A stretch of 64,000 nucleotides of DNA from an uncultured Paracoccaceae bacterium (GCA_945952025.1 CAMFGW010000009.1:23813-87812), one strand, 5' to 3'; positions 8,841 to 18,234 are shown, counted from the stretch's first letter. A program made the numbers and translations. The notes: a model not told the origin generated them from the sequence alone.

Positions 8841-9764
8841 CTATTTCGCAATATCGGTGAGACGCACCTTGAAGACCCACATGACGAGCGAGACAAACAG
8901 GGTGCAAAGCAGCAGGAACAGGAAGGAATAGGCCGCGCCCGAGTTCCAGTCCTGCGCCTCGAGCATCCATTGCTGGATGGTCTGGGTGAACCAGAGCGAG
9001 GTGGGTGAACCCAGAAGCGCCGGCACCAGAAGCGAGCCTGCCGACAGCATGAAGACCATGACCGCGCCAGAGGCGATGCCGGGCTTGGCATGCGGCAGCA
9101 CGATCCGCCAGTGCGTGCGCCACCAGGGACTGCCCAGGTCCTGTGCCGCCTCGATCTGGTTGGTGTCCAGCGACTGGATCGCATTGTAGATCGGAAAGAG
9201 CATGAAAAGGACGTAGGTGTAGACCAGCCCGATGATGATGGCGCGGTAGCCCATGATCCAGCGCACGGGCGAGTCGATCACACCCATCCACAGAAAAACC
9301 GCGTTCAGCGGCCCCTTGTAGGCCAGGATGATGAACCAGGCGAAGGCGCGCAGCACCTCGGAGACCCACATCGGCACGAACAGAAGCAGGAAGAGCGTGG
9401 CCAGCGACGTGGGCGCGACGACCTTGGCCAGGTAGAAGGCCAAAGGATAGGCCAGAATGAAGGTGATGAAGGTGACGAGGGTCGAATAGAAGACCGTTCC
9501 GAAGAAGATCTTCACATGGATCGGCACCTGGAAGGTGAAGCCAAGGATATTCGTATCGGTCGCGTTTGCGAAAAACTTCGCATAGTTTTCAATCGTGTAG
9601 ATGTCCTTCGGGCCACCGACGTCCACCACGGGAAGATAGGGCCTGAAGCTCGATTCAAAGAGCGTGAGGTTCGGCAGGATGACCAGCATCAGAAGCCAGA
9701 AGGCGGTCAGGACGATGAAGGCCCCGGTCAGGGTCGGGCCGAAGCGGCGCAAAAGCTCCTGCAT
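8841..9764 (-). CDS. ABC transporter permease, PotB-like
   Basis: 307 residues with several hydrophobic spans, including one at residues 15-35 (GAFIVLTAFWLLMLVIL). Its EAA loop is IEAAQDLGSPWWRTHWRIVLPHAKPG. Between the first two spans lies a long periplasmic loop (residues about 36-95), as in PotB-type permeases. The gene lies three bases after the ATPase gene and nine before the second permease, so these are one transcript. The partner subunit set is complete: binding protein, ATPase and two permeases. Confidence 0.88.
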   Translation of the reverse strand: MQELLRRFGPTLTGAFIVLTAFWLLMLVILPNLTLFESSFRPYLPVVDVGGPKDIYTIENYAKFFANATDTNILGFTFQVPIHVKIFFGTVFYSTLVTFITFILAYPLAFYLAKVVAPTSLATLFLLLFVPMWVSEVLRAFAWFIILAYKGPLNAVFLWMGVIDSPVRWIMGYRAIIIGLVYTYVLFMLFPIYNAIQSLDTNQIEAAQDLGSPWWRTHWRIVLPHAKPGIASGAVMVFMLSAGSLLVPALLGSPTSLWFTQTIQQWMLEAQDWNSGAAYSFLFLLLCTLFVSLVMWVFKVRLTDIAK

Positions 9765-9767
9765 GGC

Positions 9768-10853
9768 TCAGCCCTTCCGCACGTCGGCTTCGGGCAGCAG
9801 CGCGGCTTTCGCGGCATCGAAGCTCATGTGAAGCTTGGTGCCCTGGGCCGGCAGGCTGGCGGCGCCGTCATTGCGAATCTCGGCCACGAAATGCTGGCCC
9901 TTGTCGCTGATCGCCGTGACAGAGGTGAAGTTGCCCTCGAAGGCCACATCCGTCACGGTGACGGGGACCGAGTTCTGGGCCTCGGCCCGCTCGCTCAGCC
10001 GCATGTCCTCGGGGCGGACGTACAGCTTGACGGACTTGTCGCCGTTTTCGTCCGCCAGCCGGGCGCTGAACGGGCCATGGTCGGTGTCAAAGAAGGCAAC
10101 GCCCCCGGCGCTGTCGCGGATCTTGCCCGTCAGGATGTTGTTTTCACCGACGAAGGCCGCAACGAAGCCGTTCGAGGGGTTGTCGTAGATGTCGCGGGGC
10201 TTGGCGACCTGTTGCAGCCGGCCTTGCGACATGACCCCCACGCGGTCGGACATGGCCAAGGCCTCGCCCTGGTCGTGGGTGATGTAGATGAAGGTCACGC
10301 CGGTGCGCTTCTGGATCGCACGCAGTTCGGCGCGCATGTGCTGGCGCAGCTTCAGGTCAAGCGCGGACAGGGGCTCGTCCAGCAGCATCACCGCCGGTTC
10401 GACCGCGAGCGCGCGGGCGATGGCCACGCGCTGTTTCTGGCCGCCTGACAACTGGCTTGGCATCTTGTCGCCCGCTCCGGGCAGGTCCACGAGCTTCAGA
10501 AGCTCATCCGCCCGCGCGCGCCGCTTGGCCGCGTCGACGCCCCGCACCTCAAGCCCGAAAGCGATGTTTTCCCAAATTTTCATCAGCGGGAAAAGCGCCA
10601 GGTTCTGGAAGATCAGCGCGGTCGGCCGCTGGTTCGGACGCTGGCCCTTCATGTCCTTGTTGCCGATGCGGATCACGCCTTCGGACGGATCGGTGAACCC
10701 CGAGATCATCCGCAGAATGGTGGTCTTGCCGCAGCCCGAGGGGCCCAGGAAAGAGAAGAACTCGCCCGGCTGAATGTTGACATTCACATGATCAACCGCC
10801 CGAAACGCGCCGAAATCACAACTCACATCGTCCAGTTCAATCCCGGCGCTCAT
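9768..10853 (-). CDS. ABC transporter ATP-binding protein, PotA-like
   Basis: 361 residues. Nucleotide-binding domain: Walker A GPSGCGKTT (about residue 37), a Q-loop, signature LSGGQKQR, Walker B VMLLDEP and a switch-region ITHDQGEA. After about residue 240 a C-terminal TOBE-type domain follows, including KLYVRPEDMRLSE, typical of PotA/FbpC importers. It energises the permease pair encoded just downstream. The 123 bases before it contain a strong hairpin (10922-10948) that separates it from the binding-protein gene. Confidence 0.92.
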   Translation of the reverse strand: MSAGIELDDVSCDFGAFRAVDHVNVNIQPGEFFSFLGPSGCGKTTILRMISGFTDPSEGVIRIGNKDMKGQRPNQRPTALIFQNLALFPLMKIWENIAFGLEVRGVDAAKRRARADELLKLVDLPGAGDKMPSQLSGGQKQRVAIARALAVEPAVMLLDEPLSALDLKLRQHMRAELRAIQKRTGVTFIYITHDQGEALAMSDRVGVMSQGRLQQVAKPRDIYDNPSNGFVAAFVGENNILTGKIRDSAGGVAFFDTDHGPFSARLADENGDKSVKLYVRPEDMRLSERAEAQNSVPVTVTDVAFEGNFTSVTAISDKGQHFVAEIRNDGAASLPAQGTKLHMSFDAAKAALLPEADVRKG

Positions 10854-10921
10854 GGCAGGTTTGTCCCCATCGGTCTGATTATAAAGGATATTGTCGGGCG
10901 GCGGCTGGCCTGCCCGAAGGG

Positions 10922-10948
10922 GCGCCGGGCGGGCAGACCGCCCGGCGC
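10922..10948 (-). terminator. Hairpin between binding-protein and ATPase genes (attenuator/processing site)
   Basis: Perfect 11-bp stem (GCGCCGGGCGG / CCGCCCGGCGC) with a five-base loop, lying about 29 bases past the stop of the binding-protein gene on the minus strand. There is no run of T after it, so full termination is doubtful. Hairpins at this spot in importer operons commonly stabilise the binding-protein mRNA or partly terminate, giving more binding protein than membrane subunits. That role is inferred here. Confidence 0.65.
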
Positions 10949-10976
10949 GAAAGCTGCGTGACGTCAGCCGACGGTC

Positions 10977-12098
10977 TTACGCCGCCTTGTACTTGTCGGC
11001 ATATTCGCCGCGCTTGGCCAGGAATTCGGCCGACTGGTCCGGCCACCACCAAAGCTTCGCCAGCGCCGCTTCGTCGAACGTGCCCTTGTAGTAGGCAGCC
11101 ACGTCGGGGTTCATCAGTTCCGACGCGCCCTTGCCAACCGGGTTCGACGAGAAGGCCGTGGCCCACATCGAAGCGCCTTCGGGGGTCGAGACCCACTTGG
11201 CGAGTTCCGTGGCCTGATCGACGTTCTTGGCGTTCTTCATCAGGACGAAGCCCTGATGCCAGGCGAAGGCGCCTTCGGACGGCGCCACATACTTGTAGCC
11301 CTCATTGCGCAGGTTGTAGCCGGTCGAATCCCAGCACAGGCCCAGGACGGCGCCGTTGGCGGCAAAGCCCGCGTGCGCCTCGTTTTCGCCCGACCACCAC
11401 TGGACGATGTTGCCCTTGGCCTTGATGGCCTCGGCCAGTGCGATGTCCCAGAGCTTGGTCATCTTGTCCATGTCGCTGTAGCCCTCCATCCAGGGCATCG
11501 GCAGCTTGCCCGTCGCGTCGAGCCAGCGGCCCATCGCGGCAAGAGCCGAGTGCGGGCGCACGGTGATCTGGTTGTCGGGGTTGAAAAGGTCGCCAAGCGA
11601 CGCGGGCGAGGCGAGCTTCGCGTCCTTCGAGTTCGCGACCAGCGCCTCGGTGCCCCAGTTCGACGGGACATAGAGCAGCGCGCCGTCCTTGTGGGACCGC
11701 TCGCCCGCCGCGCCGTCGGCAAGGCCGGGCAGGTAGTTGTCCATCGCCAGCTTGGCCGGATCGAAGGCGCCAAGGATGCCGTTCGAGTTCCAGGCGCCGA
11801 CGCGGTCTATGGTCGGTTCGATCAGGTCGATGCCGCCGGACTGAAGCGCGACTTTCGCCTGGGCGAACATCGTGTCCTGATCGGGCAGTTCGGTGAAATT
11901 CACCTTGATGCCCGTGGCCTTTTCAAAGGCCGGGAACACCTTGTCCTTGAGGTCAGGATAGCCCGCCCAGCCGGTGAAGTTCACCTCCCCCGACGAGGCG
12001 AGCGCCGCCTTGGAAATCAGGGCCGGAGCCGCAAGCGCGCCAATCCCGAGCGCGGTGCCCTTCAGGATGGTGCGGCGGTTGAAGGTCGATGCCGTCAT
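10977..12098 (-). CDS. ABC transporter substrate-binding protein, PotD/PotF-like, Tat-exported
   Basis: 373 residues. The N-terminus MTASTFNRRTILKGTALG carries a twin-arginine motif followed by a hydrophobic stretch and an Ala-rich cleavage region near residue 35, indicating folded export by Tat. Mature features include VNFTGWAGYPDL and LWWWPDQSAEFLAKRGEY at the C-terminus, fitting the extracellular solute-binding family of polyamine importers. A GGGGAG element lies about nine bases before the ATG. It is the first gene of the transporter block and follows a 312-base gap after the GS-like gene. The tatABC genes needed for its export lie at 31-33 kb. Confidence 0.85.
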   Translation of the reverse strand: MTASTFNRRTILKGTALGIGALAAPALISKAALASSGEVNFTGWAGYPDLKDKVFPAFEKATGIKVNFTELPDQDTMFAQAKVALQSGGIDLIEPTIDRVGAWNSNGILGAFDPAKLAMDNYLPGLADGAAGERSHKDGALLYVPSNWGTEALVANSKDAKLASPASLGDLFNPDNQITVRPHSALAAMGRWLDATGKLPMPWMEGYSDMDKMTKLWDIALAEAIKAKGNIVQWWSGENEAHAGFAANGAVLGLCWDSTGYNLRNEGYKYVAPSEGAFAWHQGFVLMKNAKNVDQATELAKWVSTPEGASMWATAFSSNPVGKGASELMNPDVAAYYKGTFDEAALAKLWWWPDQSAEFLAKRGEYADKYKAA

Positions 12099-12410
12099 GT
12101 AGTCTTACTCCCCGTAAGTTGGGCGCGATTCATGCCGCGTCCTGTTACCGATCAGGCCGCGAGGCGCCGTGCGCACCCCGGCCGATCATGCGGCAACTTA
12201 CTGCCGTATTCCTGCAGGCTGTCAATCAGTCTTGGGTGAGAGAAGCCCGTTTTCGCGGGCTCCGCGCAGGAAAATAGCGCGCCTTCTCCGATACCTCGCG
12301 AAACTGGACCGATGGGCGCAAGCCATCTGGCTGTTTCGCCGATTTATGTCGCTTTTGGGCGCTCGGTGGTCGCACCGCGATTCTTTACCCCCCCGGCGGC
12401 GTCCGGGTAT
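12099..12410 (-). promoter_or_regulatory. 312-base intergenic region upstream of the transporter block
   Basis: No gene is visible. The stretch is less GC-rich than its surroundings in places. A short inverted repeat (AGCCCG ... CGGGCT) sits near 12244-12261. It lies between the stop of the GS-like gene and the start of the binding-protein gene, both on the minus strand, so it could hold a terminator, a promoter or both. No -35/-10 pair could be assigned with confidence. Confidence 0.4.
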
Positions 12411-13817
12411 TCAAACCGTATGCAAATAAAGGTCGTAATCCACGTCGGCGATGGTGCGGGCGACGCGGGCCAGTTCGGCCGCTTTCACCGCCGTGAAGGT
12501 GCGGTGCATGTCCTCGCCCAGCGCCTCCTTCAGGAACTCCGACTTCTGCGCCGCCTCGATCGCGGACCGCCAGTCGCGCGGCATGCCCGAGGCGTTTTCA
12601 TCCTCGTAGCCGTTGCCGGTGGTCTCAGGGCCGGGGTCGATCCTGTGCTTCAACCCGTGGCGGATCGCGGCAAGGATCGTCGCGGCGACCAGATAGGGGT
12701 TCGCGTCGACGCCCGATGGCCGGTGCTCGATCCGGCGCGCCGATTTCGAGCCCGCCGGGATGCGCAGCGCGACCGAGCGGTTGTTGACGCCCCAGTTCGT
12801 CGAGACCGGCGCATAGGACTGGTTCGAGAAGCGCCGCCAGCTGTTGGCATGGGGCGCAAAGACCAGCATCGATTCTGCCATCGTCGTGCGCATCCCGCCC
12901 AGCGCATGGCGGATCATGTCGTTCCAGTGACCCTCGCGATCCTCGGTGAAGAGGTTCCTGCCCTCGCCGTCCTGAAGCGAGACATGGAAATGCATCCCCG
13001 ACCCCGCGTAGCGCTCGATGGGCTTGGCCATGAAACAGGCGGTGACGCCGTGGCGGCGCGCCGTCAGGCGCACGATGCGCTTCAGCCGCGCAAGGTCGTC
13101 GGCGGCCTGAAGCACGTCGGTGCGGTAATGCAGCGTCAGTTCATACTGGCCCGGCGCATATTCCGAGATGACGGTTTCCGCCTTGATCCCGGCCTTCGCG
13201 GCGCCCGCGTAGATTTCCGAGAATAGCGGCTCCATCCCGTGCAGGTGGTCGACCGAATAGACCTCGGTCTTGTCGGACCGGCGGCCGTCGAGCACGGCAT
13301 CGGCGGGGCGGACCCGGCCATCGGCGTCGCGGTCGTTGGCCAGAAGGAAGAACTCAAGCTCGAACGCGCCGGCCGGATACAGCCCCTCGGCGGCCATCAG
13401 CTCGACCTGCCGGGCAAGCGCGTGGCGGGGGTCAGAGGTCATGGGCGCGCCTTCGAGCGTGTATTGCGCCAGGAAAAGCTCGCCCCGGGGCGGGTTCGTG
13501 CCGTGCATCGGCACCAGCGTCCCCGGCACCGGCCAGGCGCGCACGTCGCCGTCGCCCTGGTCCCAGATCAGGCCCGTCTCATGCACATCCTCGCCGCAGA
13601 TATCGAGGCCCAGGATCGAGATCGGCATGTGCCGGCCGGACTTGAAGATCGGCAGCAACTCGTGCCGGCGGATGATCTTGCCGCGCCCGATGCCGTTTGA
13701 ATCGTGCAGGACGATGTCGAAGGCCTCGATCTCGGGGTGGGCTTCAAGGAAGGCTTCCGCCTCTTCGAGGGTGGCGCCTGAGGGGCAGCCGGTGGGGCAA
13801 GTCGTGTCGGCGCTCAT
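12411..13817 (-). CDS. Glutamine synthetase family protein, gamma-glutamylpolyamine synthetase-like
   Basis: 468 residues with the class I/III glutamine synthetase layout. A beta-grasp N-terminal domain is followed by catalytic segments AFELEFFLL, SEYAPGQYELTLHYR, GSGMHFHVSLQDG, NRSVALRIPAGSKSARRIEHR and VDANPYLVAA. Such enzymes in polyamine loci (PuuA family) ligate glutamate to putrescine or similar amines, the first step of gamma-glutamylated catabolism. The ATG at 13815-13817 overlaps the aminotransferase stop by four bases. Ordinary GlnA is less likely given the neighbouring transporter and aminotransferase, but the substrate is an inference. Confidence 0.82.
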   Translation of the reverse strand: MSADTTCPTGCPSGATLEEAEAFLEAHPEIEAFDIVLHDSNGIGRGKIIRRHELLPIFKSGRHMPISILGLDICGEDVHETGLIWDQGDGDVRAWPVPGTLVPMHGTNPPRGELFLAQYTLEGAPMTSDPRHALARQVELMAAEGLYPAGAFELEFFLLANDRDADGRVRPADAVLDGRRSDKTEVYSVDHLHGMEPLFSEIYAGAAKAGIKAETVISEYAPGQYELTLHYRTDVLQAADDLARLKRIVRLTARRHGVTACFMAKPIERYAGSGMHFHVSLQDGEGRNLFTEDREGHWNDMIRHALGGMRTTMAESMLVFAPHANSWRRFSNQSYAPVSTNWGVNNRSVALRIPAGSKSARRIEHRPSGVDANPYLVAATILAAIRHGLKHRIDPGPETTGNGYEDENASGMPRDWRSAIEAAQKSEFLKEALGEDMHRTFTAVKAAELARVARTIADVDYDLYLHTV

Positions 13818-15199
13818 GCCATCAGCTCCTGAGTGATGTCGTCGAAGGCTGCGATCAGCCGGTCGATCTGGTCCGTGCCGGTCGCGGGGCTGACCAGCAT
13901 CATGTTGTGGAAGGGCGCGATCAGGCAGCCCCGGTTGACGAGGGCCGCATGGATCGCCTTTTCCAGCGCGGGCTTGTGGGCCACGTCGGCCTCCGACCCG
14001 TTCCTGAGCGGCGTCGGGTGGCAGATGAACTCGACCCGCGCGCCCACGCGCACCACATGCCAAGGCGCCGCATGGCGCTGGATGACGTTCGCAAGGCCCA
14101 GCGCCAGCCGCTCGGCGCCAGCCTCCATCTTCGCGTAGTTTTCGGCCGTCATCACCTCTGCCAGGTTTGCGCGCATGGCGGCGAACTGCAGGGGGTTACC
14201 CGAAAGCGTGGTGCCGATGCCGGAAAAGCCGGGCGGCCGGGTCGCGCTCAGGTCGGCGAAGCGGGCGGCAAGGTCGGGCGTCATGCCCCAGACCGCCGCC
14301 GGCAGGCCGCCCGCGACGGGCTTGCCGACGACGAACATGTCGGGGTCAAGGCCGTGGGTCCGTGTATAGCCGCCAAGGCCCGAGGATATCGTGTGCGTCT
14401 CGTCGATGATGAGAAGCGTGCCGTGCGCGCGGGTCAGGCGGCGAAGCTCGGCGTGGTAGCCGGGGTCCGGCAGGACCATGCAGCAGTTGGTCATGACCGG
14501 CTCGGCCAGGACGGCGGCCACGTCGCCTTCGGCCAACGCCAGAGCGAGCGCCTTCAGGTCATTGAATTCGATGACTTTCGATCCGACCGTCAGGTCCGCC
14601 ACCTGCCCGACCAGCGCGGGCCGGGCGCGGGTCTGGCCGTCGGGGCCGGGCTCGACGAACGTGTCGTCGACGGCACCATGGTAGCAGCCGGCAAAGACCA
14701 GGATCTTCGACCGCTTCGTCACCCCCCGCGCGACACGGATCGCAAAGCGGTTGGCGTCGGAGGCGGTGGTGGCGATCTGCCAGACGAAGGGGCCGAAGCG
14801 GTCCTGCAAGAGATGGCCCACGGCCAGAGCATCCTCGGTCGGCAGCATGTAGGTCAGGCCGCGCGCGCCCTGTTCGGCCAGCGCCCGGGCGACGGGTTCG
14901 GGCGAATGGCCGAACATCGACCCGGTGTCGCCCAGGCAGAAATCGTCGAGCCGGTTGCCGTCGATGTCGACCAGCGTCGCGCCGCGCGCCTCTGCGACCA
15001 GCATCGGGAAGGGCTGCGGCCAGTCCTGCATCCAGAGCATCGGCACGCCGCCGAGGAAGGCCGCCGTGCCGTCCCTGAGCGCGGCCTGGGTCTTCTGGCG
15101 GCGGGCGGCGAAGGCCGCGGCCTCGCGCGAGCGGACGGCGGCGATGCGGCCCGCGGGGACGCCGCCGATCAGGGCTTCAGGGGCTGAGGGCTCGGTCAT
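13814..15199 (-). CDS. Class III PLP-dependent aminotransferase (HemL/omega-transaminase-like)
   Basis: 461 residues. Features of fold-type I class III aminotransferases: GDTGSMFGHSPEPV, an FAGCYHGAVDD cofactor-phosphate region, LIIDETHTISSGLGG with the pyridine-binding Asp, and the Schiff-base lysine in VVGKPVAGGLPAA. The nearest general resemblance is to glutamate-1-semialdehyde aminomutase-type enzymes, but the locus suggests amine transamination during polyamine breakdown. The ATG at 15197-15199 is preferred; a longer frame to 15274 adds an unconserved 25-residue stretch. It is the first gene of the catabolic pair. The true amine donor cannot be read from sequence. Confidence 0.82.
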   Translation of the reverse strand: MTEPSAPEALIGGVPAGRIAAVRSREAAAFAARRQKTQAALRDGTAAFLGGVPMLWMQDWPQPFPMLVAEARGATLVDIDGNRLDDFCLGDTGSMFGHSPEPVARALAEQGARGLTYMLPTEDALAVGHLLQDRFGPFVWQIATTASDANRFAIRVARGVTKRSKILVFAGCYHGAVDDTFVEPGPDGQTRARPALVGQVADLTVGSKVIEFNDLKALALALAEGDVAAVLAEPVMTNCCMVLPDPGYHAELRRLTRAHGTLLIIDETHTISSGLGGYTRTHGLDPDMFVVGKPVAGGLPAAVWGMTPDLAARFADLSATRPPGFSGIGTTLSGNPLQFAAMRANLAEVMTAENYAKMEAGAERLALGLANVIQRHAAPWHVVRVGARVEFICHPTPLRNGSEADVAHKPALEKAIHAALVNRGCLIAPFHNMMLVSPATGTDQIDRLIAAFDDITQELMA

Positions 15200-15612
15200 G
15201 GGCGGCCTTTGGCGAGTGGCGGGGGCAAGTAGCAGGGGGTGGATAAATTTGATCATATCTTGCTGCGCGCGCAAATTCCAGTGGGAAGGTGGGGCCTCTG
15301 CCCGGCATCCGAATCTCTGTCGTCACGGCCCCGCCGCCGCACTTTCGACGCGGATTCCACATTCGTGACGCTACGCCGCTGCCCCTGCGGCAGTCCTCCG
15401 CTTCACCGATCAGAGCCATCGCGCAGCATTGTTTCGCGCGGCAATTGGCCGCCCACGAAATTGCCCGATTCTCTCGCGGTGGCGTGGCGGGCGTGCCATG
15501 CTGGGTGCAGTCCGCGTTTTGCGGCATCCGTACTTTTAACAGTGATCGGGATTTTCCTGCCTTGTCGGTTTTTTGAACGACCTTTCACACGACCCGAATT
15601 GGAATACGCAAC
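15200..15612. promoter_or_regulatory. 413-base divergent intergenic region
   Basis: No gene is supported here. It separates the minus-strand polyamine-type genes from the plus-strand short Hint-like gene, so two promoters should face away from each other. It includes AT-richer patches near 15241-15260 (containing TTTGATCATA) and 15530-15575. A single TTAA half-site occurs near 15537 but lacks the second half needed for a CtrA box. Confidence 0.4.
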
Positions 15613-16125
15613 ATGAGCTTTTCGTTGCCATCGACCGGGGCACCGCGCACGCGCCCGCTGCCCCTTCCCGCCGCTTCGACCGCCAGCGAACCGCGCGTCT
15701 GGACGCTGCCAGGCCTGTGCTGGAACGCCTCTGTCATGACCTCGTTCGGGGCGCTGCCGGTGCAGGTCCTGCGGCTGCACGATCCGCTGCGGGTGGACAA
15801 CGGGGCCATCGCCCGCATCGCCTGGGTCGACAAGGTGCATCTGGACGAAAGTTTCCTGAAGTCGTTTCCCGACGCCCAGCCGATCCTGATCCGCGCCGGG
15901 GCGCTTGGCCCCAACCTGCCGTCGCAGGATGTGCTGGTCTCGCCCGAACAGAAGATCACCGTCACGGGGCCGGGCTACAGCAAGGTGCTGCGTTCGGCGC
16001 GCTCGCTTCTGGGGCGCCCCGGCGTGCTGCGCAGCCCCCAGATGCTTCTGACCTATTATCTATTCCACTGCGGTCGGCCGGCCAACGTCCGTTGCGAGGG
16101 TCTTGACCTTCACACGGCGGCCTGA
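15613..16125 (+). CDS. Short Hint-domain-like protein, probably degenerate
   Basis: 170 residues. Residues about 30-120 resemble the Hint_2 domain common in Rhodobacterales: LPVQVLRLHDPLRVDNG, ARIAWVDKVHLD, ILIRAGALGPNLPS and VLVSPEQKITV line up with matching segments of the longer Hint protein at 36077. The conserved GD is HD here, and the SPxHR-type block reads SPEQK, so the usual block-B-type histidine is missing. The first 28 residues are Pro/Ala/Ser-rich. Self-processing therefore looks unlikely and function is unknown. A 13-bp stem terminator follows 18 bases after the stop. Confidence 0.72.
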   Translation: MSFSLPSTGAPRTRPLPLPAASTASEPRVWTLPGLCWNASVMTSFGALPVQVLRLHDPLRVDNGAIARIAWVDKVHLDESFLKSFPDAQPILIRAGALGPNLPSQDVLVSPEQKITVTGPGYSKVLRSARSLLGRPGVLRSPQMLLTYYLFHCGRPANVRCEGLDLHTAA

Positions 16126-16143
16126 TGCCCCGGCGACCAGCAG

Positions 16144-16179
16144 CCCCCGCCCGTCCATGCACCCTCGGACGGGCGGGGG
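16144..16179. terminator. Convergent terminator hairpin
   Basis: A perfect 13-bp stem (CCCCCGCCCGTCC / GGACGGGCGGGGG) with a ten-base loop, placed between the stop of the short Hint-like gene and the stop of rlmE. It can serve both strands. No clear T-run follows on either side. Confidence 0.75.
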
Positions 16180-16183
16180 AGCG

Positions 16184-16951
16184 CTAAGCCTCCGGTGCCG
16201 CATCCGGCGCAGAAAAGCCCTCGCGGTCCTCGGGGCTGAGGCCACGGAACCCCTGCGCGATCACGAATTTCTCGGAACTGTCGGACCGGCTCGCGGGCGG
16301 CTTCACGTTCGCGACCTTTTCAAAAGACCGCTTCAGGATGGCCTGAAGGTTGTTCTCTGCGCCCCCGGCCAGCACTTTTGCAACAAATGCCCCACCCGGC
16401 GCCAGGACGTCGAAGGCGAAGGCCACCGCCGCCTCGACCAGGGCGATGATGCGCAGGTGGTCGGTGCCCTTGTGGCCCGAGGCCGAGGCGGCCATGTCCG
16501 ACATGACCACGTCGGCCTGCCCGCCGAGCCAGTCCTTGACCTGCTGGTCGGCGCCGTCCGACAGGAAGTCCAGCTGATGGACCTCTGCCCCCGCGATCGG
16601 CTCGACCTCCTGCAGGTCGACGCCAAGGACCCGGCCGACCTTCTTGCCGGACTTCTCGCCCAGCGCATTGACGCGGCCCACGGCGACCTGGCACCAGCCA
16701 CCCGGCGCGCAGCCAAGGTCCACAACGCGCGCGCCGGGGACGAGGAAGCGGAACTTGTCGTCCAGTTCCAGGATCTTGTAGGCCGCCCTGCCCCGGTAGC
16801 CTTCCTTCTTCGCCCGCTGGACATAGGGGTCGTTCAGCTGCCGTTCGAGCCAGAGCGTCGACGAGAGCTTGCGCCCCTTGGCGGTCTTGACCCGGACGCG
16901 CAGTTCGCGCTGGCCCCGGCCCGAGGACTTGCCCGATGGCGGCTTGGTCAT
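16184..16951 (-). CDS. rlmE: 23S rRNA (uridine-2'-O-)-methyltransferase RlmE (FtsJ)
   Basis: 255 residues. The SAM-binding motif I is [16 protein letters not shown], with [12 protein letters not shown] and [15 protein letters not shown] following, and a late KVLAGG lysine segment. These match the RrmJ/FtsJ fold, which methylates U2552 of 23S rRNA in the 50S subunit. The start overlaps the ppx/gppA stop by four bases, giving a two-gene minus-strand operon. The N-terminal 40 residues are basic, consistent with RNA contact. The C-terminal tail (about 25 residues) is variable. Confidence 0.95.
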   Translation of the reverse strand: MTKPPSGKSSGRGQRELRVRVKTAKGRKLSSTLWLERQLNDPYVQRAKKEGYRGRAAYKILELDDKFRFLVPGARVVDLGCAPGGWCQVAVGRVNALGEKSGKKVGRVLGVDLQEVEPIAGAEVHQLDFLSDGADQQVKDWLGGQADVVMSDMAASASGHKGTDHLRIIALVEAAVAFAFDVLAPGGAFVAKVLAGGAENNLQAILKRSFEKVANVKPPASRSDSSEKFVIAQGFRGLSPEDREGFSAPDAAPEA

Positions 16952-18099
16952 TCGTTGGTTCCTCCTTCGGGCGTGCGGCGCGCCGGAGGTAGACCGTCCT
17001 GCAGCAAAACGCCATCCGCCGACATCTGCGCGTAGAGAAGCCCCTCGCGCAGGCCCCGGTCGGCGACCGACAGCTGGTCGGTCGGCCAGACCCGCATCAG
17101 CGCCTGAAGGATCGCGGCCCCCGACATGATGAGCGTGTGGCGGTCGCGGCCGATCCGGGGGTCTGTGCGCCGCCCCTCGGGGCCGAGCGACAGGTAGTCG
17201 CGGATCACCCGGTCGATCTGGGTCGCGGTCATGCGCAGCCCGTCGACCTTGGTGCGGTCGTAGCGCTTCAGGCCCAGATGGCTCGCCGCGACCGTGGTGA
17301 CGGTGCCCGAGGTGCCGATGATCTGCAGCCCCTGGGGCGGAAGGCCCGCGTGATAGGGGGAAAAGCCGCCGAGCTGTTCCTCGAAATGCCAGCTCATCAG
17401 GGCAAAGCGCGCGGCGTCATCCTCGACATCGGCGAACTGGTCCTTGAGCGTCGCAACCCCGAGCGGCACGGAAATCCAGTCCACGACGCGCGCCGCCGAC
17501 CGGCCGTCGTCGCGGGGGGCGAAGCCCGCGTGCAGGCGCATGATGGCGGCCGGGCGGTCGGGTTCCTCGACATCGCCAAGGTCGATCCAGACAAGCTCGG
17601 TCGAGCCGCCGCCGATATCGACGATCAGAAGCTGTTCGGTCTTTTCGCAGACCAGCGGCGCGCAGGAGATGACGGCGAGCCGCGCCTCTTCCTCGGGCCC
17701 GATGATCTCGAGCGGCAGGTCGGTCTCACGCTCGACAAGGCGCAGGAACTCGCGGCCGTTCTTGGCGCGGCGGCAGGCCTCGGTCGCGACGAGCCGCATG
17801 CGGCGGACGCCGTGGTGTTCGATCTTCTTGCGGCAGATATGAAGCGCTTGCACCGCCCGCGCCATCGAGGCGCGGCTGAGCCTGCCCGACGCCTCTAGCC
17901 CGTGGCCAAGCTGGACGGCCTTCGAGAAGCTGTCGACGACATGGAACTGCCCGCCCCTGGGCTGGGCGATCAGCATCCGGCACGAATTGGTCCCAAGGTC
18001 GAGCGCAGCATAAAGCTGCCCCGGCTCCGGGCTTTGGGCGGCGGGCTGCTCGACCGGGATCGGGAACGCGCCCACGCCGCCGGGACGCCTGGGCGTCAT
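16948..18099 (-). CDS. Exopolyphosphatase / pppGpp phosphohydrolase family (Ppx/GppA)
   Basis: 383 residues. ASKHA-type phosphate loops are visible: [13 protein letters not shown] near residue 32 and [18 protein letters not shown] in the middle, with [12 protein letters not shown] in the second lobe. The family hydrolyses inorganic polyphosphate or pppGpp; sequence alone does not separate the two. It is shorter than E. coli Ppx and lacks its extra C-terminal domain, as in many alphaproteobacteria. The first 28 residues are Pro-rich and poorly conserved, so the start could be a little downstream. It is co-transcribed with rlmE. Confidence 0.9.
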   Translation of the reverse strand: MTPRRPGGVGAFPIPVEQPAAQSPEPGQLYAALDLGTNSCRMLIAQPRGGQFHVVDSFSKAVQLGHGLEASGRLSRASMARAVQALHICRKKIEHHGVRRMRLVATEACRRAKNGREFLRLVERETDLPLEIIGPEEEARLAVISCAPLVCEKTEQLLIVDIGGGSTELVWIDLGDVEEPDRPAAIMRLHAGFAPRDDGRSAARVVDWISVPLGVATLKDQFADVEDDAARFALMSWHFEEQLGGFSPYHAGLPPQGLQIIGTSGTVTTVAASHLGLKRYDRTKVDGLRMTATQIDRVIRDYLSLGPEGRRTDPRIGRDRHTLIMSGAAILQALMRVWPTDQLSVADRGLREGLLYAQMSADGVLLQDGLPPARRTPEGGTNE

Positions 18100-18234
18100 T
18101 GCACGCCCTCCGATTTCAAGTTGCCACCAACCTAATCCCTGAGGTGCGGGGATTCAAGTAAACGTGAATGCACCAGGCCCCTGCACCGCACTTGGGCGAT
18201 GATGTCGCAAACAGGTCGTTTCACTGTCGCAATC

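Noticed and set aside
15530..15545. CtrA box upstream of the short Hint-like gene
   Set aside because: Only one TTAA half-site is present; the second half at the seven-base spacing is missing.
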